Of a stretch of 64,000 nt of DNA, positions 17,520 to 26,656 are shown piece after piece. The position numbers and the translations under genes were made by a program. Every line of letters begins with the position of its first letter. The first letter of the stretch is position 1. Below the pieces are notes generated by a model. It did not search any database and was not told where the DNA came from. It saw only the letters and a program-made list of their open reading frames with translations. Source of the DNA: Yersinia similis (GTDB lineage: Bacteria > Pseudomonadota > Gammaproteobacteria > Enterobacterales > Enterobacteriaceae); the NCBI RefSeq assembly GCF_001053095.1, contig NZ_CGBP01000001.1, forward strand, positions 124,001 to 188,000, read 5' to 3'.

Positions 17520-17834
17520 TTAGTGATTATCCTGACCCGATTTTTTACTTTTCGCAGCCAGTTTTTCCTCTGACACCTTCTGTGGCGTCGATATTCTGTC
17601 AGCACTGCCCAATAATGGACCAAAACCGCTGGCTAAACGCCAGACAATACACACTGCCGCCGGGATCATCAGGCCGATCCCCACAAAAATCATCATAATG
17701 GCAGCAGTGGGTGTCCCCATTTCCCCTGGCAATGACAAATAATTATTGATGCTTAAATAAGCAACAACCAATAACAGCAACCCCAGTACTTCTGAAATGA
17801 TCACAATCCGGGGCATATTTCCTAACGAGCGCAT
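17520..17834 (-). CDS. ybjC: YbjC family small membrane protein
   Basis: 104 residues from the ATG at 17834, which has GGAGGAAAAG directly upstream; an in-frame ATG ten codons earlier lacks this. The N-terminus MRSLGNMPR parallels E. coli YbjC (MRAIGKLPK), with two membrane segments (about 10-30 and 42-65) and a charged tail. In E. coli ybjC precedes nfsA under SoxRS/MarA control; nfsA and rimK are absent here. Function is unknown. Confidence 0.88.
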   Translation of the reverse strand: MRSLGNMPRIVIISEVLGLLLLVVAYLSINNYLSLPGEMGTPTAAIMMIFVGIGLMIPAAVCIVWRLASGFGPLLGSADRISTPQKVSEEKLAAKSKKSGQDNH

Positions 17835-17865
17835 CTTTTCCTCCGACAGGCTCTGCATGAGCATT

Positions 17866-18008
17866 TATACCTAAAATAATTCGAGTTGCAGGAAGGCGGC
17901 AAGTGAGATATCCCAATGAGCTTACTCATTTAACAATCAACGGCCAGTAAGTGATTCGGATTATTGAACGTAGCCAACGTACATGCAGCTTGAAGTATGA
18001 CGGGTATA
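17866..18008. repeat. ERIC element
   Basis: The element runs from TATACCTAAAATAATTCGAG to CTTGAAGTATGACGGGTATA, the two conserved inverted ends of ERIC/IRU palindromes, with central AGTAAGTGATTCGG. At about 143 bp it is slightly longer than the 127-bp type. It fills much of the divergent gap between ybjC and grxA, starting 32 bases before the ybjC start. Confidence 0.9.
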
Positions 18009-18077
18009 TCCAGTGTATTGAATCCATACAGCTTGTAACAGCACCAAGAAGCAAATAGGTAAAATTAATCAAACTAA

Positions 18078-18100
18078 CAGGTAATACCTGCTTTTTTTTC
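18078..18100 (+). terminator. Small hairpin with T-run upstream of grxA
   Basis: CAGGT-AAT-ACCTG is followed by CTTTTTTTT. It looks like a short intrinsic terminator reading rightwards, but no gene to its left on the plus strand needs one. It may end a small transcript or attenuate one from the ERIC element. Confidence 0.4.
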
Positions 18101-18223
18101 ACTGCACCAACGGGCATAGTAGACCACAGTAAAAATGAGTAATACGCCAAATGTCATTTAACAGTTGAATATATCAGCAACTGTTGACGAAGTGATTATC
18201 TCAATTTAATAAAGGAGTTTTGC

Positions 18224-18487
18224 ATGTTTGCTGTGATTTTTGGACGTCCTGAGTGCCCTTACTGTGTCCGTGCCAAAGAGTTGGCTGAGAAACTGGCATC
18301 TGAGCGTGACGATTTTAAATTCCGTTATATCGACATTCATGCCGAAGGCATTTCCAAAGCCGATCTGGAAAAGACCGTTGGTAAACCGGTTGAAACCGTG
18401 CCACAAATCTTTATTGATGAGAAACACATTGGCGGCTGTACTGATTTCGAAGCCTACGCCAAAGAACATTTGAGCCTGTACAAGTAA
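18224..18487 (+). CDS. grxA: Glutaredoxin 1
   Basis: 87 residues with the dithiol active site CPYC at 11-14, the TVPQIFIDEKHIGG cis-Pro motif and a C-terminal CTDFEAY. It reduces disulfides with glutathione, including ribonucleotide reductase, and OxyR in E. coli. AAAGGAG lies at good spacing before the ATG. It is divergent from ybjC across an ERIC element. Confidence 0.97.
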   Translation: MFAVIFGRPECPYCVRAKELAEKLASERDDFKFRYIDIHAEGISKADLEKTVGKPVETVPQIFIDEKHIGGCTDFEAYAKEHLSLYK

Positions 18488-18525
18488 TCTGGCAGGCAAC
18501 TTGGCGGTGACCGCACTTATCCGAT

Positions 18526-18551
18526 AAGGGTGTCCAAGACACCCTTTCTTT
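18526..18551 (+). terminator. grxA terminator
   Basis: AAGGGTGTC and GACACCCTT form a 9-bp stem with a CAA loop, followed by TTTCTTTATT, 38 bases after the grxA stop. Confidence 0.85.
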
Positions 18552-18879
18552 ATTGCTGGTATTTCGCTCGGTGATAACCAAATAGTTAAAAAAATATAAC
18601 ACTCACTCATCTTCAGTAGATAAAACCATCATCTATTTCTATTCTAGTGATCTCATCTGGCAATACTAAACTTTCTGCTTACTACTGGCTGTCTTGCAAC
18701 AGACCGACTAGAATAAGCCCCGCTATCATCTGTCTGTTTCTCCCATGTCTGTTTCTCTCGCATAGCGATTCGCGGGTTGAATTTAGGAAGAGGTGTCGTT
18801 CTCTCTGGTTATGGAAGAACGGATGCATAGTGAATCATTCAAATTTAACGATCCTGGGCTTAATAAAAAGTCATACTTT

Positions 18880-18908
18880 GTGAATATAAACATCCTGTGA
18901 ATATAAAC
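18880..18908 (+). promoter_or_regulatory. Duplicated ybjL start with a six-codon mini-ORF
   Basis: GTGAATATAAAC occurs at 18880-18891 and again at 18897-18908, where it is the ybjL start. The first copy would be read as six codons ending in TGA, and that TGA overlaps the second GTG as GTGA. No clear Shine-Dalgarno lies before the second GTG. Reinitiation or coupling is possible. Confidence 0.4.
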
Positions 18909-20585
18909 GTCGCAAATTTGTTAAACGGCAACTATATCTTGCTGTTATTCGTAGTCTTAGCGCTGGGGTTATGCTTAGGTAAGCTGCGCCTTGGTTCTAT
19001 CCAATTAGGTAATGCTATTGGTGTACTGGTGGTATCACTATTGCTAGGGCAACAGCATTTCGCCATCAATACTGAGGCGCTAAATCTGGGCTTCATGTTG
19101 TTTATTTTTTGTGTCGGTGTTGAAGCCGGTCCTAACTTCTTTTCTATCTTCTTCCGTGATGGCAAAAATTACCTAATGCTCGCCTTGGTCATGGTGGGCA
19201 GCGCGATGATGTTAGCATTGGGGCTTGGCAAATTGTTTGGTTGGGATATCGGTCTGACCGCCGGGATGCTGGCAGGGTCAATGACTTCAACCCCCGTTTT
19301 GGTCGGAGCCGGTGATACGCTACGCCATACCATTACCAATAACACGTCACTACAACAAGCACAGGATAATTTGAGCCTCGGCTATGCCCTGACTTATCTT
19401 ATAGGACTGGTTAGCCTAATTTTAGGCGCGCGCTATTTACCTAAGCTTCAGCATCAGGATTTACCGACCAGCGCCCAACAAATTGCCCGCGAACGAGGCC
19501 TGGACACCGATAGCCAGCGTAAAGTGTATTTACCTGTCATCCGTGCTTATCGTGTAGGCCCGGAACTGGTTGCCTGGGCAGATGGTAAAAATTTGCGTGA
19601 ATTAGGGATTTACCGCCAAACCGGTTGCTATATCGAGCGTATCCGCCGTAACGGTATTCTAGCGAATCCAGATGGTGACGCCGTGCTACAAGTCGGCGAT
19701 GAAATCTCGTTGGTGGGTTACCCAGATGCCCATTCTCGCCTTGACCCCAGTTTTCGCAATGGTAAAGAAGTTTTCGACCGTGATCTGTTGGATATGCGTA
19801 TCGTCACCGAAGAGATCGTGGTCAAAAATAGCAATGCCGTCGGTAAACGCCTCAGCCATTTAAAACTCACCGACCACGGTTGCTTCCTTAACCGGGTCAT
19901 TCGCAGCCAAATTGAAATGCCCATTGATGATAACGTGGTGTTGAATAAAGGCGATGTGCTGCAAGTCAGTGGTGATGCCCGGCGAGTAAAAAGTGTGGCA
20001 GAAAAAATTGGCTTTATCTCTATTCATAGTCAGGTCACTGACCTTCTGGCCTTCTGCTCATTCTTTATTCTTGGGTTAATGATCGGCCTGATTACTTTCC
20101 AGTTCAGCAATTTCAGTTTCGGCATTGGTAATGCCGCAGGGCTGTTATTGGCGGGGATCATGCTGGGATTTTTACGTGCCAACCACCCTACTTTTGGCTA
20201 TATCCCGCAAGGCGCCTTGAATATGGTGAAAGAGTTCGGGTTAATGGTCTTTATGGCAGGTGTCGGGTTAAGTGCTGGCGGCGGCATTAATAGCAGTCTG
20301 GGTGCCGTCGGTGGGCAAATGTTGATTTCCGGTTTGATAGTCAGTTTGGTTCCGGTGGTGATCTGCTTTGTCTTTGGTGCTTATGTTCTACGTATGAACC
20401 GTGCGCTGCTTTTTGGTGCCATTATGGGGGCCAGAACCTGTGCACCCGCCATGGACATCATCAGTGATACCGCGCGCAGCAATATTCCCGCATTAGGCTA
20501 CGCGGGGACTTACGCTATCGCCAACGTATTACTGACCTTGGCTGGCTCGTTGATTGTCATTCTCTGGCCAGGGATATTAGGTTAG
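18897..20585 (+). CDS. ybjL: YbjL, putative aspartate-alanine antiporter family transporter
   Basis: 562 residues from a GTG whose product ([20 protein letters not shown]) matches the start of E. coli YbjL (561). Two AAE membrane domains of about five segments each flank two cytosolic RCK_C/TrkA_C-like domains (around 205-290 and 292-375). The family includes AspT; the E. coli substrate is not firmly established, although YbjL was reported to export glutamate. It is transcribed alone. Confidence 0.94.
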   Translation: MNINVANLLNGNYILLLFVVLALGLCLGKLRLGSIQLGNAIGVLVVSLLLGQQHFAINTEALNLGFMLFIFCVGVEAGPNFFSIFFRDGKNYLMLALVMVGSAMMLALGLGKLFGWDIGLTAGMLAGSMTSTPVLVGAGDTLRHTITNNTSLQQAQDNLSLGYALTYLIGLVSLILGARYLPKLQHQDLPTSAQQIARERGLDTDSQRKVYLPVIRAYRVGPELVAWADGKNLRELGIYRQTGCYIERIRRNGILANPDGDAVLQVGDEISLVGYPDAHSRLDPSFRNGKEVFDRDLLDMRIVTEEIVVKNSNAVGKRLSHLKLTDHGCFLNRVIRSQIEMPIDDNVVLNKGDVLQVSGDARRVKSVAEKIGFISIHSQVTDLLAFCSFFILGLMIGLITFQFSNFSFGIGNAAGLLLAGIMLGFLRANHPTFGYIPQGALNMVKEFGLMVFMAGVGLSAGGGINSSLGAVGGQMLISGLIVSLVPVVICFVFGAYVLRMNRALLFGAIMGARTCAPAMDIISDTARSNIPALGYAGTYAIANVLLTLAGSLIVILWPGILG

Positions 20586-20636
20586 ATAAAAGAGGCCCAA
20601 GGCAAATCTAAATACTATTTTATACTTTTTTCATTT

Positions 20637-20755
20637 CCCCCGAACTTTCTTATCAGACGGGGGTCTGAATTAGTGCCACTGCTTTTCTTTGATGTCCCCA
20701 TATTGAGGAGCCCGGTAGTCCCGCCTTCTTAGGTTCAAGACTAACCGGGTTTTTT
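20637..20755 (+). terminator. Two hairpins after ybjL; the second is a strong intrinsic terminator
   Basis: CCCCCG (20637) pairs with CGGGGG (20658). Then CCCGGTAGTC (20711-20720) pairs with GACTAACCGGG (20739-20749) with one bulge, followed by a run of six T. The terminator is 125 bases beyond ybjL, and about 120 transcribed bases between it and the gene could be a 3' UTR-derived small RNA. I could not match a known sRNA. Confidence 0.65.
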
Positions 20756-20894
20756 CTTGCCTGAAATTCAAGATTTTCACATTTATCACTATTATTCCCC
20801 ATTTTTCCCAGACGTTACCCCCTCCCCCTTAAGTCTTTCTTAAGACAAAATTATTACAGTACATATATTCGCTATTTCTACTTCAGGTCACTCC

Positions 20895-21666
20895 GTGAAG
20901 ATCAGCAAAACTGCCCGACAAGCCAGCATCAGTCCGTCAACATTAAATAATAGCTCAACAACACCAACAATTAAGACAATCTCCCTTTACTCGTTGCCTT
21001 TATCCTTCTATTTTTGGCAAGTTTTTGGGCTGTTACTGGTTGGCCTACTCTTTTTAGCGTTGTCACGTAATGAACAACTGGATTGGCTTATCAGTAACTA
21101 TTGGTTCGATCCCGTCGGGCGGAATTTTCCTTGGGAACACAATAAATGGCTCGATTTACTGAATCACCGGCTGCTCAAAATGACCCTAATCACTGCCGCT
21201 ATTGCTGCACTACTGTGGGGGATTTATCGCCGAAATGGGCGTTTAATGACCATCGCCCTGTTATTTGGCATCGGCCCATTGGTGATCGGCATTTTGAAAG
21301 CCACCAGCGCGCACTCCTGTCCTTGGGATCTGGTGGCGTATGGCGGTAACGCGCTCAATTATGTACTGATGGATACCCCCCCCACAGGGTACTGGCCCTG
21401 GTCACTGTTTTCCTGGTGGTCATGCTTCCAGCGGTTTTGCGGTCATGGCACTGTTTTTCTTGTTTTACCCCGAACGCCCACGGTTGGCGATGCTGTGTTG
21501 GTTCGCCGGTATTGGACTGGGTATGTTGATGGGTTTCGGTCAAATAATGCGCGGGGCGCATTTTCTTACTCATAACTTGTGGGCGGGTTGGTGGGTATGG
21601 TTCAGTCAGTTGGCTGTATTTTGGATGGTTAGCGGCTATTACCAGCGCATTAAAGGTACTGAATAA
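20895..21666 (+). pseudogene. PAP2-family membrane phosphatase, frameshifted at a run of eight C
   Basis: Reading starts from a GTG at 20895 and is open to about 21382, where ATACCCCCCCCACAG contains eight C. In the frame as given, the protein goes out of register and stops at 21575. With seven C it continues as GPGHCFPGGHASSGFAVMA, the PAP2 signature, through RGAHFLTHNLWAGWW to a stop at 21666. The full product would be about 257 residues with an N-terminal arm, six membrane segments and a KATSAHSCPWDL motif. Such enzymes dephosphorylate lipid or lipid A substrates. The stop overlaps the ybjG start as TAATG. It may be a pseudogene, a phase-variable gene or a sequencing error. Confidence 0.85.
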
Positions 21667-22271
21667 TGGAACAAATGAATTATTTTTTCTTCTCCATGAT
21701 AAACGCAACGCCAGCATCATCACCATGGATGATTTCTTTTGCGACTTTCATCGCACGTGACCTGATTATGCTCATCCCCATTTTACTGGTAGGGCTGTGG
21801 CTATGGGGGCCAAAAGATACCATGGACATGCAGCGTACTGTGGTGACGAAAGCGGCTATCGCTCTCGCTTTTTCCATGCTTTCTGCCACCTGTATAGGGA
21901 TGCTCATTCCTCATGATCGGCCCTTTGTCGATGGCTTTGGTTATGTCTTCATGAGCCATGCGCCGGACAGTTCCTTTCCCAGTGACCACGGTACCGCTAT
22001 TTTCACTTTTGCACTGGCCTTCCTTTTTTGGCACCACCTTTGGTCCGGTGTCAGCCTGATGTTTATCGCCATTGCAATTGCCTGGTCACGTATCTATCTG
22101 GGCGTTCATTGGCCATTCGACATGCTGGGCGCGTTCCTGTTAGGTATTGTTGGCTGCTTGTTCGCACAACTGGTTTGGAACTTATTTGGGGAAATTATTG
22201 CCGGTACCACAAAGCGTCTCTATCACGTGAGTTTTGCCCTACCAATCAGTAAAGGATGGGTAAGAGACTAA
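21666..22271 (+). CDS. ybjG: Undecaprenyl-diphosphatase YbjG (PAP2 family)
   Basis: 201 residues. It has all three PAP2 motifs: PHDRPF, SFPSDHGT and SRIYLGVHWPFDMLG, and the C-terminus FALPISKGWVRD is nearly that of E. coli YbjG. It recycles undecaprenyl pyrophosphate at the inner membrane and can confer bacitracin resistance. It is coupled by a TAATG overlap to the broken PAP2 gene, so loss of reading in that gene could lower its translation. Confidence 0.93.
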   Translation: MEQMNYFFFSMINATPASSPWMISFATFIARDLIMLIPILLVGLWLWGPKDTMDMQRTVVTKAAIALAFSMLSATCIGMLIPHDRPFVDGFGYVFMSHAPDSSFPSDHGTAIFTFALAFLFWHHLWSGVSLMFIAIAIAWSRIYLGVHWPFDMLGAFLLGIVGCLFAQLVWNLFGEIIAGTTKRLYHVSFALPISKGWVRD

Positions 22272-22296
22272 CCCATTCACGGTATTTGTTTCACAC

Positions 22297-22321
22297 TTGC
22301 CGGTTAGTATGTAACCGGCAA
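22297..22321 (+). terminator. Hairpin after ybjG
   Basis: TTGCCGGTTA and TAACCGGCAA form a perfect 10-bp stem around GTATG, 26 bases after the ybjG stop. There is no T-run, only ATCTCTCC. Confidence 0.6.
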
Positions 22322-22485
22322 TCTCTCCATAAGCCCATTTATCCCTCCAAATCCTGATTAAGTGACCCCAAAAAAGCTACTGAAACCTTTCCATCAGGTT
22401 TCTCATCTGCCTTTGGCTATAAATGTAATTTAAATAACAAAAACCATAAATATTACGGTAAAAACCGCCTTTTAGTTCATCATAA

Positions 22486-22501
22486 TGTTATAATTATTAC
22501 A
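22486..22501 (+). promoter_or_regulatory. DeoR-operator-like palindrome before deoC
   Basis: TGTTATAATTATTACA matches the E. coli deo operator palindrome TGTTAGAATTCTAACA at 13 of 16 positions, including both ends and the AATT centre. It lies 28 bases before the deoC ATG, where a bound repressor would block transcription. deoR is the next gene. Confidence 0.65.
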
Positions 22502-22528
22502 ATTACCAATAAGCTAAAGGATCTCATC

Positions 22529-23200
22529 ATGACTATCAATTACGCTAATTATATTGATCACACTCTACTGGCGATGGATGCCACCGAAGCGCAAATCATT
22601 AAGCTGTGTGAAGAAGCTAAGCAACATCATTTCTATGCTGTATGTGTTAACTCTGGATACGTTCCTGTTGTCGCCCAGCAATTAGCGGGTAACTCAGTCA
22701 AAGTATGCTCAGTCATTGGTTTCCCATTGGGGGCTGGTCTGACCGCAGCAAAAGCTTTTGAAGCTCAAGCCGCAATCAATGCAGGTGCGCAAGAAATTGA
22801 TATGGTTATCAATGTTGGCTGGCTGAAAAGTGGAAAAATTGCCGAAGTCAAAGCGGATATTAAGGCCGTTCGGGATAATTGCGCCGCTACACCGTTGAAG
22901 GTAATATTAGAAACTTGCCTGCTCAGCGATGAACAAATTGTACAAGTTTGCGAAATGTGTCGTGAACTTGGCGTTGCTTTTGTTAAAACATCAACCGGTT
23001 TTAGTACCGGTGGCGCTAAAGAAGAACACGTCAAATTGATGCGTGCAACTGTTGGCCCGGTTATGGGGGTTAAAGCCTCAGGTGCTGTTCGTGACAGAGC
23101 AACTGCAGAAACGATGATCCAGGCAGGTGCTACGCGGATCGGCACCAGTTCTGGAGTCGCCATTGTTTCAGGTCAACAAGCGGCCACATCAGATTACTAG
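22529..23200 (+). CDS. deoC: Deoxyribose-phosphate aldolase (short form)
   Basis: 223 residues. It cleaves 2-deoxyribose-5-phosphate to acetaldehyde and glyceraldehyde-3-phosphate. The Schiff-base lysine is K153 (FVKTSTGF), with K182 (VKASG) and D91 as its partners. It resembles the ~220-residue Bacillus-type enzyme rather than the 259-residue E. coli one. The ATG follows AAAGGA. It is separate from the usual deoCABD operon and lies next to its likely regulator deoR, with an operator-like site in front. Confidence 0.95.
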   Translation: MTINYANYIDHTLLAMDATEAQIIKLCEEAKQHHFYAVCVNSGYVPVVAQQLAGNSVKVCSVIGFPLGAGLTAAKAFEAQAAINAGAQEIDMVINVGWLKSGKIAEVKADIKAVRDNCAATPLKVILETCLLSDEQIVQVCEMCRELGVAFVKTSTGFSTGGAKEEHVKLMRATVGPVMGVKASGAVRDRATAETMIQAGATRIGTSSGVAIVSGQQAATSDY

Positions 23201-23251
23201 AATGTGCTGACCGTGATTGAGAAGTATATCAAGGGTGCACCTTGGGGTGCT

Positions 23252-23396
23252 CCGGTGGCTTACGCCACGACGATCCCAACGGCACACGTCCCTTTCATTT
23301 GACTTTGTCAGCAGTCTGAGCCCGGGATTATGGACTGCACCTTAATCAGTTGGGCGTCCAACTTTTGGGGTGCAGTCCAATTACCGGGCTTATTTA
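23252..23396. repeat. Dispersed repeat and long hairpin between deoC and deoR
   Basis: Bases 23252-23319 are the second copy of the repeat seen at 4594. They run into a large imperfect hairpin: AGCCCGG...ACTGCACC (23318-23342) pairs with GGTGCAGT...CCGGGCT (about 23370-23392), enclosing a ~26-base loop. It may terminate deoC or form a folded element on the deoC-deoR transcript. Confidence 0.6.
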
Positions 23397-23417
23397 TTGC
23401 CGTACTCTTTATATAAT

Positions 23418-23433
23418 AAGTTGAATTACAACA
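23418..23433 (+). promoter_or_regulatory. Weak DeoR-type palindrome before deoR
   Basis: AAGTTGAATTACAACA keeps the GAATT centre and six of eight right-half positions of the deo operator; the left half is poor (10 of 16 overall). It lies 21 bases before the deoR ATG and could give autoregulation. Confidence 0.3.
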
Positions 23434-23453
23434 TATAACCTTGGGAACCGCTG

Positions 23454-24218
23454 ATGGAAACTCGTCGCGCAGAACGAATCAATAAACTTATTCAGGCCCT
23501 TAAGCGTTCCGACAAAATCCATTTGAAAGATGCTGCCAATCTGTTGCGTGTGTCTGAAATGACCATTCGGCGGGATCTCAGTGCCGACCCCACGGCCGTC
23601 ATTTTGCTGGGGGGTTACGTGGTGATGGACCCCAAGAGTAACAATGCCAACAACTATTTTGTTTCTGATCAACAAGCTAAACAGGTAGAAGAAAAACGTC
23701 GTATCGGCCAGTTAGCTGCACAACTGATTATTGAAAATGATACCGTTTTTTTCGACTGTGGGACGACTATCCCCTGGATTATTGATGAGATAGATGAAGA
23801 GCTGGCATTTACTGCCATCTGTTACTCTCTCAATACCTTTATTTCCTTACAAGATAAGCCTAACTGCAAAGTGATCCTGTGCGGTGGGGAGTTCAAACCC
23901 AATAACTGCATTTTCACCCCACTCAGCCAGCAGAGCGAGCTGGATAATATTTGCCCAAGTAAAGCCTTTATCTCAGCCGCCGGTGTTTCCATTGAGTACG
24001 GTGCAACTTGTTTTAACTTTGATGAAATCTTGCTGAAGCACCGTGCTATGGCTAAGTCGCAATATAAAATACTGGTGGCAGATCACAGTAAGTTTGGCCA
24101 GATTAAACCAGCAAGTATCGGTACTTTGGCGCAATTTGATGCTCTGGTGACGGACCGCCCCCCACTAGCTGAGTTCAGCCAGTTCTTTTCCCAACACAGT
24201 GTAAAAATCTACTGTTAA
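23454..24218 (+). CDS. deoR: DeoR transcriptional repressor
   Basis: 254 residues (E. coli 252). The N-terminal helix-turn-helix is LKDAANLLRVSEMTIRRDL (about 24-42), followed by a DeoR sensor domain with the conserved FFDCGTTIPWI effector-site motif and LLKHRAMAKSQYKILVADHSKFG. In E. coli it represses deoCABD and nupG and is released by deoxyribose-5-phosphate, the substrate of the adjacent deoC. ATG and spacing are clear. Confidence 0.94.
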   Translation: METRRAERINKLIQALKRSDKIHLKDAANLLRVSEMTIRRDLSADPTAVILLGGYVVMDPKSNNANNYFVSDQQAKQVEEKRRIGQLAAQLIIENDTVFFDCGTTIPWIIDEIDEELAFTAICYSLNTFISLQDKPNCKVILCGGEFKPNNCIFTPLSQQSELDNICPSKAFISAAGVSIEYGATCFNFDEILLKHRAMAKSQYKILVADHSKFGQIKPASIGTLAQFDALVTDRPPLAEFSQFFSQHSVKIYC

Positions 24219-25315
24219 CCCCGCTCTTTCACCATGATGCGTGTAATGCGCATCTACTGCTCTTGACGGTAACCTCTCCTTCACTTTCGACACATTTGTC
24301 GCCAGCATCTTGGGTTGATAGCAAAATGCTCAGATCACCGATGATAAGTGAATAAATCAAAGAGCTATATTTTCCGATAATCCATAGATTATTTTTATAT
24401 AGAATCTACTAACACCTATAACCATATATTTAATATGGGTTAAAGGTTTTATTCTCCTTAATAAAATTAAAACAGGGTTTTAGTGATTAATTAACATCCA
24501 ATAATAAAAAAATTAAAACTCATTTCTCTAACATTTTAGGTTTATTTAACACATTCCAGTAAAAAATAGCCCCTACTTTTGTATGACAAGTTATCTGTAA
24601 TAATAATTCATATGACAAATAAAACGTATAATTCTCTCTTCTGCTAGCTCACTTATTCCCACTCGTTATAAAACTTACATTTAGCCCACTGTATTTTTGT
24701 TTATATTTCCGGCCAATTCGAGCATCACACCTAATCTTCTTCAGACAAAAACAAAACATAAAATAGCTTTAAATCAACTAGTTAAAAAACAACCATTATG
24801 TTTTTTTTAAAAATATATCAATAAAATAAAAAAATACTATATTTTCTCTAGATCAAACCTCTTAATTAAAATATATTTTCACGCGTGAGATACAAGTTAA
24901 GTAAAAAGGCTATCTCTTTTTATGCCTCTTACCTATACAGCTATAAACATTTTTGTAACAAAAAGCCGTAAATGCTCAATAAACAACCTATTGCGACTTT
25001 ATCAATCAACTGGGATCATGATCACGGTAGTTTAAACTACAAATCGTTATCTTGCCGCCATCAAAAACCAAGGCAGACACTAAAACGACATAAATATCAG
25101 ATAAAAAGACACCAACCGCTAAGATAGGTTATTTTTTAAACTTTTTGTTTTAAGCATATCGTTCGACTACAACACCAAAGTAATAAACCAGGGCACCATT
25201 TTAAACGAATCGGTTTGACTGAATTTTCACCTGATGATGCCATTCAATAATGCATTACGGGTCCCTAATTTTCGGTTATTAATTTTAAATTAACGTGTTC
25301 ACGATGGAGATTTTT
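24219..25315. other. Long AT-rich gene-free stretch before sdaC
   Basis: Almost 1.1 kb with no supportable gene on either strand. It is very AT-rich with many A and T runs. There are no ERIC or YPAL elements. It probably contains the sdaC promoter and leader near its right end and may bind H-NS. A small RNA cannot be excluded by eye. Confidence 0.6.
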
Positions 25316-26617
25316 ATGGACACTACGCAAACAAGCACTCTTGCCTCTGCAAGCAAAATCTCACCAAGTACATGGCGCAAAAGTGACACCATGTGGATGC
25401 TGGGTCTGTATGGTACGGCGATTGGCGCAGGTGTACTCTTTTTACCAATCAACGCCGGTATCGGTGGACTACTACCACTGATTGTTATGGCTATCATTGC
25501 TTTCCCAATGACCTACTACGCTCACCGTGGCCTGTGCCGCTTCGTGTTATCGGGTAAGAATCCGGGTGAAGATATTACTGAGGTGGTTGAAGAACATTTC
25601 GGTGTAGGCGCAGGTAAACTGATTACCCTGCTTTACTTCTTCGCTATCTACCCCATTCTATTGGTGTACAGCGTAGCAATTACCAATACCGTTGATAGCT
25701 TCATTACACATCAGATGCACCTGCCATCACCACCGCGCGCCATTTTGTCCCTGATTCTGATTGTGGGCCTGATGGCTATTGTGCGCTTTGGTGAGCAAAC
25801 TATCGTCAAGGCCATGAGCATCTTGGTATTCCCGTTTGTTGCCGTATTGATGATGTTGGCGATATACCTGATCCCAAACTGGTCAGGTGCAATATTTGAA
25901 AACGTATCAATGGACGGTAACGGCACGGGTAGCGGCCTGTGGATGACAATGTGGCTAATCATTCCCGTCATGGTGTTCTCTTTCAACCACTCTCCTATCA
26001 TCTCCGCCTTTGCTGTAGCAAAGCGTGAAGAGTACGGTGTGGATGCGGAGAAAAAATGTTCACGCATTTTGAGTTTTGCCCACATTATGATGGTCATCAC
26101 CGTCATATTCTTCGTCTTCAGCTGCGTACTGAGCCTGTCTCCTGCGGATTTGATGGATGCAAAAAACCAAAACATCTCCATTTTGTCTTATCTGGCAAAC
26201 CACTTTAATACGCCAGTAATTGCCTATATGGCACCGGTTATTGCCTTTATTGCCATCACTAAATCATTCTTGGGCCACTATCTGGGTGCCCGTGAAGGTT
26301 TCAACGGTATGGTCATTAAATCTCTACGTAGCAGAGGCAAAACCATTGAGCAGAACAAGCTGAACCGCATTACTGCGTTGTTCATGTTAGTCACCACGTG
26401 GGCTGTCGCGACCTTAAACCCAAGTATCTTGGGGATGATCGAAACGTTGGGTGGCCCTATCATCGCGATGCTGCTGTTCCTTATGCCGATGTATGCCATT
26501 CATAAAGTCCCGGCCATGCGTAAATACAGTGGCCAGATCAGTAACGTATTCGTGGTACTCATGGGCTTGATCGCCATCTCTGGGATCTTATTCAACTTAA
26601 TTAACTTGTTTGATTAA
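25316..26617 (+). CDS. sdaC: Serine/proton symporter SdaC
   Basis: 433 residues from the ATG at 25316, preceded by GGAGA at seven bases; earlier ATGs at 25295 and 25304 lack this and do not align with E. coli SdaC (429), whose start METTQTST matches MDTTQTST. It has about eleven membrane segments and diagnostic blocks TMWMLGLYGTAIGAGVLFLP, SGKNPGEDITEVVEEHFG and TKSFLGHYLGAREGF. It imports L-serine. In E. coli sdaC is next to sdaB; here it stands alone after deoR. Confidence 0.95.
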   Translation: MDTTQTSTLASASKISPSTWRKSDTMWMLGLYGTAIGAGVLFLPINAGIGGLLPLIVMAIIAFPMTYYAHRGLCRFVLSGKNPGEDITEVVEEHFGVGAGKLITLLYFFAIYPILLVYSVAITNTVDSFITHQMHLPSPPRAILSLILIVGLMAIVRFGEQTIVKAMSILVFPFVAVLMMLAIYLIPNWSGAIFENVSMDGNGTGSGLWMTMWLIIPVMVFSFNHSPIISAFAVAKREEYGVDAEKKCSRILSFAHIMMVITVIFFVFSCVLSLSPADLMDAKNQNISILSYLANHFNTPVIAYMAPVIAFIAITKSFLGHYLGAREGFNGMVIKSLRSRGKTIEQNKLNRITALFMLVTTWAVATLNPSILGMIETLGGPIIAMLLFLMPMYAIHKVPAMRKYSGQISNVFVVLMGLIAISGILFNLINLFD

Positions 26618-26648
26618 TAGATTGTTTGATTAATAGATTGTTTGATCA
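26603..26648. repeat. 16-bp repeats across the sdaC stop codon
   Basis: TTGTTTGATTAATAGA is repeated twice in full with a third partial copy. The first copy contains the sdaC stop TAA, so the gene's 3' end lies in the array. Confidence 0.75.
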
Positions 26649-26656
26649 ACCGCTCC

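Noticed and set aside
21355-21726. 123-codon minus-strand frame over the PAP2 gene
   Set aside because: It is the antisense shadow of a gene with clear PAP2 motifs on the plus strand.
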